From positions 1 to 64,000 of the forward strand of contig NZ_PDZR01000020.1 in NCBI RefSeq assembly GCF_002891535.1: DNA of 64,000 nucleotides, given 5' to 3'. The position numbers and the translations under genes were made by a program. The notes under the pieces are model-generated. The model was not told the origin of the DNA, made no database searches, and saw nothing but the letters and a program-made list of their open reading frames with translations. The DNA is from Methylocella silvestris (GTDB taxonomy: Bacteria; Pseudomonadota; Alphaproteobacteria; Rhizobiales; Beijerinckiaceae). Below are positions 1 through 7,727 of this stretch, in pieces; positions within the stretch are counted from its first letter, which is position 1; each line of letters starts with the position of its first letter.

Positions 1-41
1 ACAAACGGCTCGAAGAACGCCCACTCCTCGTCGCTCATCAT
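1..41 (-). CDS. IS5-family transposase, N-terminal end (partial, runs off left edge)
   Basis: Read on the minus strand, the first 41 bases encode MMSDEEWAFFEPF, which matches the start of IS5-superfamily transposases of the SDEEWAFFEPFV type common in alphaproteobacteria. Either of two adjacent ATG codons (41 or 38) could be the start. The bases between this start and about position 100 probably include the terminal inverted repeat of the element, but the other end is outside the window so this cannot be confirmed. The element abuts the polysaccharide cluster. Whether it is intact cannot be seen. Confidence 0.55.
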   Translation of the reverse strand, partial: MMSDEEWAFFEPF

Positions 42-114
42 GTCCCGAATCAAAGCCGCCTCCCTGAGAAAGCAACGTTGAATCACCGAAAGCCGGGACT
101 GGGAATCTTATTTG

Positions 115-1086
115 TCAACAGGACCTAGACTTGGTGATCCCCGACAGATTACCTTCCAAGTCGTCGATTTTGGTATTTGCCAAGTCGTCGATTTTGGCTT
201 TTGCAATGCCACACTCGTTTTGTAGAGCACTGATACGGCCGCGCTGCTCTTCAATTATTTCGAGGAGTGAAGCGCTGATTTCCTGGGCGGCTGCGTGACC
301 CAATAATATTGATTGTAGCGCACTTTTTGAGGAGGTAGTAAGCCAATTTTGCTCGGGCTCGACAACTGCTTCCTTACCACTATAAAGGCGACGGTAAGGC
401 CGCGATTTTTCCTGGACAAGCCTTTCTACAACAGCGATCGAATCGTAAAATGTAATGCTGCCGAGCGATCTGTTAAGATCAACAAACAGTCCCCGTTCTT
501 CATCAAGAATTTCATGGGAAGCGATGTGATCAAGATTGAGCGCATCTATTGCTGTTTTCAGCCACTCGATCGAGGACCCCGGCCGACGCAGACCGCCTTC
601 ATGAGACGCGTAATAGCTGCAGTGGAGATCTTCAATAAAAAAAACGCCTCCCGGATTAAGATGGTGGAACAATGCTTTGAAAGTAGCTACGACGTCTTTT
701 GAACGATGTGATCCATCATCGATAATGATATCGAACCCTCGTCCCTGGAAGGCGTCTTCCAGCTTCGCAGCGTCGGTGGCGTCGAGGATATGGACTTCGA
801 TATTTTCCGTCTCAAATCGCAGGGCGCCGACTGCGGTATCAATATCGATGCCTGTAATCTTAGATCCGGAGGGCAGATACTGGCTCCAGAGCTCCAGCGA
901 ACCACCGTTTTGTACTCCGATCTCAAGAAGATCGAGCGGTTTTTCCTGGCGCAAAAACCTCTTTAACTCGCGCTCATATACGCCAAGATATTGCTCCCAT
1001 TTATCGACGGTCTTTGAGTTCTTTTCGAAAAACAAATCAGCAAGTCGTGGTTGCACAGGCCCCTCGCTATTCGATAATGCCGCCAA
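115..1086 (-). CDS. Class I SAM-dependent methyltransferase of the polysaccharide cluster
   Basis: The protein has a Rossmann-type SAM-binding core: LLEIGVQNGGSLELW (motif I), GIDID (acidic end of strand 2), FDIIIDDGSH (metal/active-site loop) and a PGGVFFIEDLH segment. This resembles the macrocin O-methyltransferase/cephalosporin-hydroxylase-like group, which often methylates sugars. The last 60 or so residues form a likely coiled coil and include an 8-residue repeat (KIDDLA.TKIDDL) produced by a 24-base direct repeat at 156-197. The longest reading frame opens at a GTG at 1182 but that would lie 77 bases inside rmlD; a TTG at 1086, just after the rmlD stop, is my preferred start, though no strong ribosome site is visible. 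It is the last gene of a minus-strand operon. The substrate is unknown. Confidence 0.75.
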   Translation of the reverse strand: MAALSNSEGPVQPRLADLFFEKNSKTVDKWEQYLGVYERELKRFLRQEKPLDLLEIGVQNGGSLELWSQYLPSGSKITGIDIDTAVGALRFETENIEVHILDATDAAKLEDAFQGRGFDIIIDDGSHRSKDVVATFKALFHHLNPGGVFFIEDLHCSYYASHEGGLRRPGSSIEWLKTAIDALNLDHIASHEILDEERGLFVDLNRSLGSITFYDSIAVVERLVQEKSRPYRRLYSGKEAVVEPEQNWLTTSSKSALQSILLGHAAAQEISASLLEIIEEQRGRISALQNECGIAKAKIDDLANTKIDDLEGNLSGITKSRSC

Positions 1087-1105
1087 ATAAAAACTGCCGG
1101 TCTGG

Positions 1106-1966
1106 CTAAAGCGTTTCCACGTATCGCGCGAGCGCGGACTGCCAGGAAGGCAGCTTAATACCCAAAGACGCCACTTTCTCACAGCTCAGAACGGAATAGG
1201 GCGGCCGACGCGCTGGAGCATAGGCGCCGCCTCGATCGACGGGTATTACCTTGGTCGAAACCTTGGCCAGATCGAATATGGCCCCGGTGAAAGCCGCCCA
1301 GTCGCAAGCCCCCTCGTTCGTCACGTGATAATAGCCGGCGGGCGCATGCATTGCGATCATCGTTATAAGCGCCCCTGCCAAATCTGCCGCCGCCGTCGGG
1401 GTACAGACAAGATCAGAGCCGACTTCGATGTGCTTTCGCGTTCGCGCGTCGGCGAGGCGATTCAACACGAAATTGCCGCCCTTTTGCCGGCTCGACGCAT
1501 GACCATAGAGACCGCAACTGCGGACCACCAGGGCGCCATCCGGATGCGCCGCAAGCGCCGACATTTCACCGGCGACTTTGGATACGCCATAACATTGAAC
1601 AGGCGATGGCGCATCGGCTTCGCGATAAGGCGTCCGCCTGGCCCCATCGAAGGCATAATCCGTGCTAATCGTGACAAATCGTGCTTTGACCTCAGCAGCG
1701 GCCTTCGCCAGGTTCGACACCGCAAGAGCATTGATTGCTAACGCATCGCCAAACCTGTTTTCACATAGATCGACGACATGAAATGCGCTCGCATTGACTA
1801 TAAGGTCAGGTTGAATGGCCGCGACCGAGGCGCGCAGGATGTCCGGCATGGCGACATCGAGCTCGGCGTGGCTCGGCGAAACAATGTCCCACATATCAGC
1901 GGCCTGAGCGCGAAGCTCGGTCCCGAGCTGGCCTGAACCGCCGATAAGGAGAGCCCGCAGCGTCAT
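1106..1966 (-). CDS. rmlD: dTDP-4-dehydrorhamnose reductase-like NDP-sugar reductase (RmlD family)
   Basis: A short-chain dehydrogenase-type protein with the nucleotide-binding motif IGGSGQLG near the N-terminus and the YGVSK catalytic Tyr-Lys pair near residue 130, plus a TDYAFDG segment typical of RmlD. The family reduces the 4-keto group of a dTDP- or CDP-6-deoxy-4-ketohexose. An ATG at 1966 overlaps the upstream rmlC stop by four bases (ATGA), which implies translational coupling and is preferred to a TTG nine bases earlier. No rmlA or rmlB is in the window while rfbF and rfbG are, so the real substrate may be a CDP-linked sugar rather than dTDP-rhamnose precursors. Confidence 0.88.
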   Translation of the reverse strand: MTLRALLIGGSGQLGTELRAQAADMWDIVSPSHAELDVAMPDILRASVAAIQPDLIVNASAFHVVDLCENRFGDALAINALAVSNLAKAAAEVKARFVTISTDYAFDGARRTPYREADAPSPVQCYGVSKVAGEMSALAAHPDGALVVRSCGLYGHASSRQKGGNFVLNRLADARTRKHIEVGSDLVCTPTAAADLAGALITMIAMHAPAGYYHVTNEGACDWAAFTGAIFDLAKVSTKVIPVDRGGAYAPARRPPYSVLSCEKVASLGIKLPSWQSALARYVETL

Positions 1967-2499
1967 GGACGCCAATCGGCGAGGAGCGGCCAGGACCGAT
2001 CTGCATCGGCAATGACCGACACGGGCAACGGCCAGCCTATTGAAATCGCGGGATCGTCGAACCTCAATCCGGCGCCGCGGCCCGGGGTATAGGCGGGCGA
2101 GATCATGTAGAAGACCTCCGTTTCATCCTGCAGGGTTTGAAACCCGTGCGCGACATCCTGAGGGACATAAAGCGCATACCCATTGGCGGCGTCGAGCTCA
2201 AATCCGAGCCATTGCCTGAAGGTCGGCGAAAGGGGTCTGAGATCCACGACCACGTCGAAGACAGCGCCCCGGACGCAACGGACGAGCTTGGTCTCAGCAT
2301 GGGGCGCACGCTGGAAGTGCATGCCGCGGACCGTGCCCTTGCGCAGGTTGAATGACACGCTGCATTGCGCGAAATCGGTCAAGCCTCGATCGGCAAATTC
2401 ATCCCTGCAAAAGGTTCGCGCAAAGTAACCGCGGTCGTCCTCGCGTCGCTGCGGGACAACAAGCAGAACTCCGTTAATATTCGTCTTGGAAAAAATCAT
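1963..2499 (-). CDS. rmlC: dTDP-4-dehydrorhamnose 3,5-epimerase-like protein (RmlC family)
   Basis: At 178 residues it has the usual RmlC length and landmarks: DDRGYFARTF near the N-terminus, GTVRGMHFQ containing the catalytic His, VFDVVVDLR, and VPQDVAHGFQTL. The cupin-fold family epimerises C3 and/or C5 of 4-keto-6-deoxyhexoses bound to a nucleotide. It begins with ATG and overlaps rmlD by four bases. In this cluster it probably acts on the 4-keto intermediate made by RfbG. Whether it epimerises C3, C5 or both cannot be read from sequence. Confidence 0.9.
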   Translation of the reverse strand: MIFSKTNINGVLLVVPQRREDDRGYFARTFCRDEFADRGLTDFAQCSVSFNLRKGTVRGMHFQRAPHAETKLVRCVRGAVFDVVVDLRPLSPTFRQWLGFELDAANGYALYVPQDVAHGFQTLQDETEVFYMISPAYTPGRGAGLRFDDPAISIGWPLPVSVIADADRSWPLLADWRP

Positions 2500-2839
2500 C
2501 GATCACTCAAACCTGGCGCCGGCGACCCTGCTGGCGTCGCGCCCGAAAAAGACCGATCACCATGTCGAACGACCGTATTCGATTGTGAAGCGAAGTGGCA
2601 GAATTGATCTTGACTGTCAACTTTCTGACGCTTGCTATCCAGGTGCCCGTCTGAAAGCGCTGGCAGGATCTGCGCAGTGCGCGGAGGTCCCCTATTTGCG
2701 TTGTTTGATCGGCCGTCAAGCTGGGCGAGCATTGGCGCGCTTGGCGCGGGCCTCGCCTCTTTTAGTCATGCAAGGAGTGCGCCCCTATGTGCTCCCGCCA
2801 AAGGGCCGCCGCCTTGCAGCGAAGCAGGAACCCTCACGT
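2500..2839. other. Intergenic stretch, no gene seen
   Basis: These 340 bases separate rmlC from the epimerase gene on the same strand. Short frames exist on both strands but none has a recognisable domain, a convincing ribosome site or the local codon pattern. It should contain the promoter for the rmlC-rmlD-methyltransferase run, but I see no clear -35/-10 pair. Confidence 0.5.
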
Positions 2840-3766
2840 TTAAGCTCTTTTGTCGGACCAACCTGAAAGCGCTTGCAGCGTCGCCTCAATGCCATCGGCA
2901 AACGAAACAATTGGCGTCCAACCCAGTTCGACTTCCGCGCGGGAGACATCGAGGACCGATATTGGCACATCAAAACGGCGAGGTGGAAGGTAATTGACCT
3001 TGATCGAGCGTCCAGTCAGGGAACGAATGACATCGATTACGTCGTTCAACGAATGACCCGCCCCGCTCCCGACATTGATTACACGCGATTGACTTTGAAC
3101 TGAACCGGCAGCCACAATTGCCCGCACAAGATCGGAAATATAGAGATAATCGCGTACGACCGAGCCATCACCGTAGATGTTGATTGGTTTGTCGTCCAGA
3201 ACAAGGGAAGCGAAGGTCGCGATGGCGCCAAAGTTGCGCCCGGTCGACTGGCCCGGACCATACGGATTGCTGATTCGCAGCGAGACGGCGTTGAAGCCGT
3301 AAAGATCATGGTAGAAGTCCAAATATTTCTCGACTGTGAGTTTCGAAACTCCGTAAGCGCAAGTTGGGCGGGTCCGATGTATTTCGGGCGCCGGCAGGGT
3401 CGATAGCGGGCCATAAACCGTGCCGCCCGAGGAAGTAAAAACGAATCGAACGCCGCCCTTCTTGTTAGCCGCTTCGATCAACCGCAAGCTTCCCACAATA
3501 TTGTCGAGAGCATCTCCGACTGGATCGGAATTGGACGATTGTGGCAGGCTCGACCAAGCCAAATGGTAAATCGTGGACACGCCATCCAGCAGAGGCAGCC
3601 AATCGATCGCTTCGTAATTTGGGAGCGTCCGCCAGATCATCGATGGAGACGACCTTGCAATACGTGGTTTTCCGCTTACGACAATCACCTCTTCGTCACG
3701 CTGGGCGAGTTCCTTCAGCAATGCTTGACCTACAAACCCCGTCGCGCCGGTGATAAGAACAGTCAT
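2840..3766 (-). CDS. NAD-dependent epimerase/dehydratase (GalE-like extended SDR)
   Basis: From the ATG at 3766 the protein starts MTVLITGATGFVGQALL, the GxxGxxG Rossmann motif of extended SDRs. It carries a TSSGGTVYG segment with the catalytic Thr/Ser, YGVSK with the catalytic Tyr and Lys, and NPYGPGQ. The frame extends 24 codons further upstream but those codons do not look coding, so the internal ATG is chosen. Members interconvert or reduce NDP-hexoses at C4. In rfbF/rfbG clusters a homologue commonly finishes the CDP-6-deoxy sugar, which is the likely role here. The exact stereochemistry is unknown. Confidence 0.85.
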   Translation of the reverse strand: MTVLITGATGFVGQALLKELAQRDEEVIVVSGKPRIARSSPSMIWRTLPNYEAIDWLPLLDGVSTIYHLAWSSLPQSSNSDPVGDALDNIVGSLRLIEAANKKGGVRFVFTSSGGTVYGPLSTLPAPEIHRTRPTCAYGVSKLTVEKYLDFYHDLYGFNAVSLRISNPYGPGQSTGRNFGAIATFASLVLDDKPINIYGDGSVVRDYLYISDLVRAIVAAGSVQSQSRVINVGSGAGHSLNDVIDVIRSLTGRSIKVNYLPPRRFDVPISVLDVSRAEVELGWTPIVSFADGIEATLQALSGWSDKRA

Positions 3767-4427
3767 AAAAGCTCCAGGATAAAACGCTCCGCGATGCAAA
3801 AAGCACGAGCGCCGATTTCGTGCAATCGAGGCGCTCACATTACAGAATCTGGTCTCTCTCCAGGCATCGTTTTATCTGCAATTGCCCTCTTTGGGGATGA
3901 ACGATTCGCTTTTACGTAGGCTGGTGCAGTTGAGCATAAAATGGCGTCCGCGACGGGATTGGAGAAGCCGTCGTTAGAACGACCGATAGCGCTTGTCTCA
4001 TTCCCGCCTGTCTCGTTCCCGGCTCTGGAAGCGACGGTTCGCGCGAGGAGTTCGACCTGCATGTTTTTTTGAAGGTCTTGACCAACCCATACCGAAAATG
4101 GCCTTTGCCTCGACGCTGCAACGCGCCGCTTATTAAACCGGAAAAGCTGTCCAAACAACCGAGCCAGCTTCTTCTAGTGGTCCGATTCTGACATTCGCAT
4201 CCGCGACTATCAGGATAAATCGGCATACAACATGTTGATCTGGTGGATAAACTTATCCTGCCGCTTGGGATTCAAGCGTCAGGTTTTATCCACTAGGGTT
4301 TTGAAAGTAGGCCCGCGGGCGCGATTGACATTTCGAGCTTCGGTCGTCTAACACCCTTCGGGTGTGATGCGAAGGTCGTGTTTGCCAAAACATCGAGGTT
4401 CTGAAGCATTATTGAAGAGGCGCCACA
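3767..4427. other. Intergenic region between divergent sugar genes, with hairpins
   Basis: About 660 bases lie between the minus-strand epimerase and plus-strand rfbF, so promoters for both directions should be here. Two inverted repeats are visible: a long one at 4243-4293 (listed separately) and acaccc-ttc-gggtgt at 4351-4365, about 60 bases before rfbF, which could form a hairpin in the rfbF leader. No frame in the stretch resembles a known protein. A decayed mobile-element end is possible but not shown. Confidence 0.5.
4243..4293. repeat. Long imperfect inverted repeat upstream of rfbF
   Basis: The arms gtggataaa/tttatccac pair perfectly on the outside and cctgccgctt/aagcgtcagg pair with one mismatch on the inside, with a short bulge on the left and a seven-base loop. 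The element could act as a hairpin in either transcript, as an operator, or be a remnant of a small palindromic mobile repeat. Confidence 0.6.
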
Positions 4428-5195
4428 ATGAAGCTGGTTATACTTGCTGGAGGCTTTGGAACCCGCTTATCCGAGGAAACGGATTCCCGGCCCAAGCCAA
4501 TGGTGGAAATAGGCGGGCGTCCGATTCTTTGGCATATTATGAAAATATATTCAGCCTACGGAATCAACGAATTTATTATTTGCTTAGGCTATAAAGGCTA
4601 TTACGTAAAGGAATACTTCAATAATTATTTCATGCATATGACAGATGTCACAATAGATATAGGTAACAATAAGATAGAAATGCATCATTCCAGGGCCGAG
4701 CAATGGCGGATAACCCTCGTTGACACCGGTCTGGAAACAATGACTGGCGGGCGTTTAAAGCGCGTGAAAGATCATGTCGGCGACGAAACCTTTTGCATGA
4801 CCTACGGCGACGGAGTTGGCGATATAGATATCGGCGCGTTGATAGGCTTCCATGAAACGCACGGCCGCGAGGCCACGGTTACGGCCGTGAAGCCGCCCGG
4901 GCGTTTTGGCGCGCTGGATATTTCGAACGATCAGGTCAGGGGCTTCCTTGAAAAACCCCTGGGCGACGGCAACTGGATCAATGGCGGATTCTTCGTGCTG
5001 TCAAACAAGGTGTTCAGCCGCATTGCGGATGACAGCACTGTTTGGGAAAAGGATCCCCTTGAAAGCCTCGCACGCGACGGGCAATTGTCAGCGTACCGGC
5101 ATGAAGGATTTTGGCAACCGATGGATACGCTGCGCGACAAGCGTATCCTTGAAGACCTCTGGGACAGCGGCAAAGCCAAGTGGAAGACGTGGTGA
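4428..5195 (+). CDS. rfbF: Glucose-1-phosphate cytidylyltransferase
   Basis: The enzyme makes CDP-glucose from CTP and glucose 1-phosphate, the first committed step to CDP-linked 6-deoxy and dideoxy sugars. The N-terminus MKLVILAGGFGTRLSEET is the classic sugar-nucleotidyltransferase signature, followed by RPKPMVEIGGRPILWHIM and the YGDGVGD metal/base loop. At 255 residues it has the usual RfbF length. An ATG with gaggcg upstream is the start. The stop overlaps the GTG start of rfbG by four bases, so the two are coupled. Confidence 0.95.
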   Translation: MKLVILAGGFGTRLSEETDSRPKPMVEIGGRPILWHIMKIYSAYGINEFIICLGYKGYYVKEYFNNYFMHMTDVTIDIGNNKIEMHHSRAEQWRITLVDTGLETMTGGRLKRVKDHVGDETFCMTYGDGVGDIDIGALIGFHETHGREATVTAVKPPGRFGALDISNDQVRGFLEKPLGDGNWINGGFFVLSNKVFSRIADDSTVWEKDPLESLARDGQLSAYRHEGFWQPMDTLRDKRILEDLWDSGKAKWKTW

Positions 5196-6259
5196 TCCCC
5201 TCCTCTAGCTTCTGGGCCGGCAAGCGGGTCCTCCTCACGGGGCATACAGGTTTCAAAGGGTCCTGGGCGTCCCTTTGGCTGCGCAAGCTTGGGGCAGACG
5301 TTTTCGGGCTTGCGCTGGAGCCCGACACACAGCCCGCACTGTGGAATTTGCTCGGCCGGCCGTTCCTCGACGGGTCTCTCGGCGACATACGCAACAGCGC
5401 CGTGGTGAACGCGCTGTTCGACGCAAGACAGCCCGAGATCGTCATCCACATGGCGGCTCAGGCGCTGGTCCATCCATCCTACGCAGATCCGGTCACGACA
5501 TTCTCTACAAATATCATGGGCCTCATCCATGTCCTGGAGGCCGCTCGCAGGACGCCAAGCGTCCGGGCATTCGTTAACGTCACCAGCGACAAGTGCTACG
5601 AAAATCGCGAGCAGATTTGGGCTTACAGAGAAGACGAGCCGATGGGCGGCTCCGATCCCTATAGCGCGAGCAAGGGCTGCGCGGAGCTGGTCACGGCATC
5701 TTATCGACGCTCGTTCTTCAATCTTCCGCAAGGACCAAGGCTCGCCTCCGGCCGAGCCGGCAATGTGATCGGCGGCGGGGATTGGTCGGAGGATCGTCTT
5801 GTTGCCGATTGCGTGCGAGCTTTCCAGACCGGCAGCCTGGTCCTGCTTCGAAACCCCCTTGCAACGCGTCCGTGGCAGTTTGTGCTGGAGCCCATTAGCG
5901 GCTATCTGGCTTTGGCGCAGGCGCTCTATGAGCGCGGCTCAGAGGTTGCGGAGGGCTGGAATTTCGCTCCGCCTGACGAAGACGCATGGACTGTCGGTCG
6001 CGTGGTGGAGCGCTTGATTGATGCCTGGGGGTCAGGCGCTTCCTGGGCGCCCGACAAAGACATGCGCGCCAAGGAGGCCATGCTGCTGCGCGTCGACGCG
6101 ACGAAGGCCCGCTTGCGCCTCGGCTGGCGCCCGCGCCTGCCCTTGACGGAAGCTCTGGGTTGGACGGTCGACTGGCACAAAGCGGTTGCGGCAGGCGAGC
6201 CCGCTTTAGATGTGACGATCCGCCAGATCGAGTGCTTCGAAAAGCTTCTACCGGCGTGA
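5192..6259 (+). CDS. rfbG: CDP-glucose 4,6-dehydratase
   Basis: Converts CDP-glucose to CDP-4-keto-6-deoxyglucose using bound NAD. Visible landmarks are FWAGKRVLLTGHTGFKGSW (nucleotide-binding motif of the RfbG subgroup), NVTSDKCYEN, and DPYSASKGCAE with the catalytic Tyr and Lys. A GTG at 5192 overlaps the rfbF stop (GTGA); a GTG twelve bases earlier is also in frame. About 355 residues is the usual length. With RfbF it defines the CDP-sugar branch. There is no rfbH, so a 3,6-dideoxy sugar is not expected from this window alone. Confidence 0.95.
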   Translation: MIPSSSFWAGKRVLLTGHTGFKGSWASLWLRKLGADVFGLALEPDTQPALWNLLGRPFLDGSLGDIRNSAVVNALFDARQPEIVIHMAAQALVHPSYADPVTTFSTNIMGLIHVLEAARRTPSVRAFVNVTSDKCYENREQIWAYREDEPMGGSDPYSASKGCAELVTASYRRSFFNLPQGPRLASGRAGNVIGGGDWSEDRLVADCVRAFQTGSLVLLRNPLATRPWQFVLEPISGYLALAQALYERGSEVAEGWNFAPPDEDAWTVGRVVERLIDAWGSGASWAPDKDMRAKEAMLLRVDATKARLRLGWRPRLPLTEALGWTVDWHKAVAAGEPALDVTIRQIECFEKLLPA

Positions 6260-6274
6260 AGGGATCGAATTTAA

Positions 6275-7513
6275 ATGAACCACAGCTGCCGTTTTTGCGG
6301 CTCTCCTCTTGAAGTTACCTTTGCCGATCTCGGAATGTCGCCCATCTCCAACGATTATGTCGCCGCCGACAAGTTAATGGCGATGGAGCCTTTCTACCCG
6401 CTGCACGCCTATGTCTGCAGCGCCTGTTTACTTGTCCAGTTGATCGACTTTGAAAAGGCGGAAAACCTGTTTTCCAATGATTACGCCTATTTTTCTTCGT
6501 ACTCCGAGTCCTGGCTGCGCCACGCACAGCGCTACGCCGAAGCCGCCATCGAGGCGGAGAGGCTGGGACCACAGTCGATGGTGGTGGAGATCGCCTCCAA
6601 TGACGGCTATCTGCTGCAATATTTTCGCAAGTCAGGCATTCAGGTGCTTGGCGTGGAGCCCACCGCGAATACGGCTAAAGTGGCTCTTGAAGAACGCGGC
6701 GTGCCAAGCGAAATCGCTTTTTTCGGCCGGGAAACGGCGCAGCGGCTTGTCGATAGAGGGGTCCGCGCCGATGTCATGGCGGCAAATAATGTCCTGGCCC
6801 ACGTCCCCGATATTAATGATTTTGTATCCGGCTACCCAATTCTATTGAAGCCCGAAGGCGTCGCAAATGTGGAGTTTCCACACCTGCTGAGGCAAATTGA
6901 ATACCGGCAATTCGACACCATCTATCACGAGCACTTCAGCTATTTGTCGTTTACGGTCGCCTGCAAGATCTTCGCCGCGCATGCCATGCGCGTCTACGAT
7001 GTCGAAGAATTATCGACGCATGGCGGCTCCCTGCGCCTTTATATCTGCCATGAAAACAATGCGGCGCGTAAAAACACGCACCGCGTGGCGGCGATGCTGG
7101 AGCAGGAGATCTCCGCAGGCCTGCAAGACCTCGAAACCTACAGGCTTTTCTCGAAGGCCGTGATCGAAACGAAATGCGATCTCCTCGACTTTCTGGTGAA
7201 AGCAAAGCGCGAGGGCAAGGCAGTCGCCGGCTACGGCGCCCCGGCCAAAGGAAATACGCTCCTCAACTATTGCGGAGTGAAAAACGACCTTATCGAATTT
7301 ACCGTTGATCGCAGTCCGCAAAAGGCGGGTAAATTCCTGCCGGGCACGCGCATCCCGATTCTGACGCCTGACGCCATTTTGGCGCGCAGGCCGGATTACG
7401 TGCTCATCCTTCCCTGGAATTTGAAGGACGAAATCATGGAACAGATGAGCGCTGTAAGGACGTGGGGCGGGAAGTTCGTGACGCCCATTCCCACTGTAAA
7501 GATTTTCGATTGA
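6275..7513 (+). CDS. Zn-finger class I C-methyltransferase (NDP-hexose 3-C-methyltransferase type)
   Basis: The N-terminus has two Cys pairs (CRFCGS and CSACLL), the zinc-binding module of the TylC3-like sugar C-methyltransferases. A SAM-binding core (VVEIASNDGYLLQYF) follows, then the NVEFPHLL and TIYHEHFSY segments containing the Glu and Tyr/His residues used by this family, and the C-terminal GYGAPAKGNTLLNYCG domain. At 412 residues it is full length. The family adds a methyl to carbon 3 (occasionally another carbon) of a 4-keto-6-deoxy NDP-sugar, which fits the product of the adjacent RfbG. A branched sugar of this kind is the likely end product. Confidence 0.88.
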   Translation: MNHSCRFCGSPLEVTFADLGMSPISNDYVAADKLMAMEPFYPLHAYVCSACLLVQLIDFEKAENLFSNDYAYFSSYSESWLRHAQRYAEAAIEAERLGPQSMVVEIASNDGYLLQYFRKSGIQVLGVEPTANTAKVALEERGVPSEIAFFGRETAQRLVDRGVRADVMAANNVLAHVPDINDFVSGYPILLKPEGVANVEFPHLLRQIEYRQFDTIYHEHFSYLSFTVACKIFAAHAMRVYDVEELSTHGGSLRLYICHENNAARKNTHRVAAMLEQEISAGLQDLETYRLFSKAVIETKCDLLDFLVKAKREGKAVAGYGAPAKGNTLLNYCGVKNDLIEFTVDRSPQKAGKFLPGTRIPILTPDAILARRPDYVLILPWNLKDEIMEQMSAVRTWGGKFVTPIPTVKIFD

Positions 7514-7587
7514 GGTTGTGACACACGCGACGGCCTCGGAGGAAGGGCGTTGCGTTTCTCATTGACTGGCGCCATCGCTTCCGACTG

Positions 7588-7636
7588 GAGCATATTTTGA
7601 TCAGATTGAATCGATCCGATCGCCAGGAATATGCTC
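7588..7636. repeat. Palindromic intergenic repeat with gagcatatt/aatatgctc ends
   Basis: Nine-base perfect terminal inverted repeats (7588-7596 and 7628-7636) enclose gatcagattgaatcgatccg. The layout resembles the short dispersed intergenic palindromes ending in GAGCAT/ATGCTC found in many Hyphomicrobiales genomes. It lies in the 214-base gap between two cluster genes, where it could be a processing or termination hairpin. Confidence 0.55.
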
Positions 7637-7727
7637 TGGAGTGCTGATACGCCTGACGTTTTTATCGAAGGCAGGCGCTCTCGCAAAGGTTGCCGATTTC
7701 GCGAAGAACTTGACGGAAGGGTCTATC

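Noticed and set aside
3835-4226. Overlapping minus-strand frames in the divergent rfb promoter region, and a segment (about 4170-4200) resembling an insertion-sequence end
   Set aside because: No transposase motif, ribosome site or paired terminal repeat could be identified; the resemblance is too weak to call.
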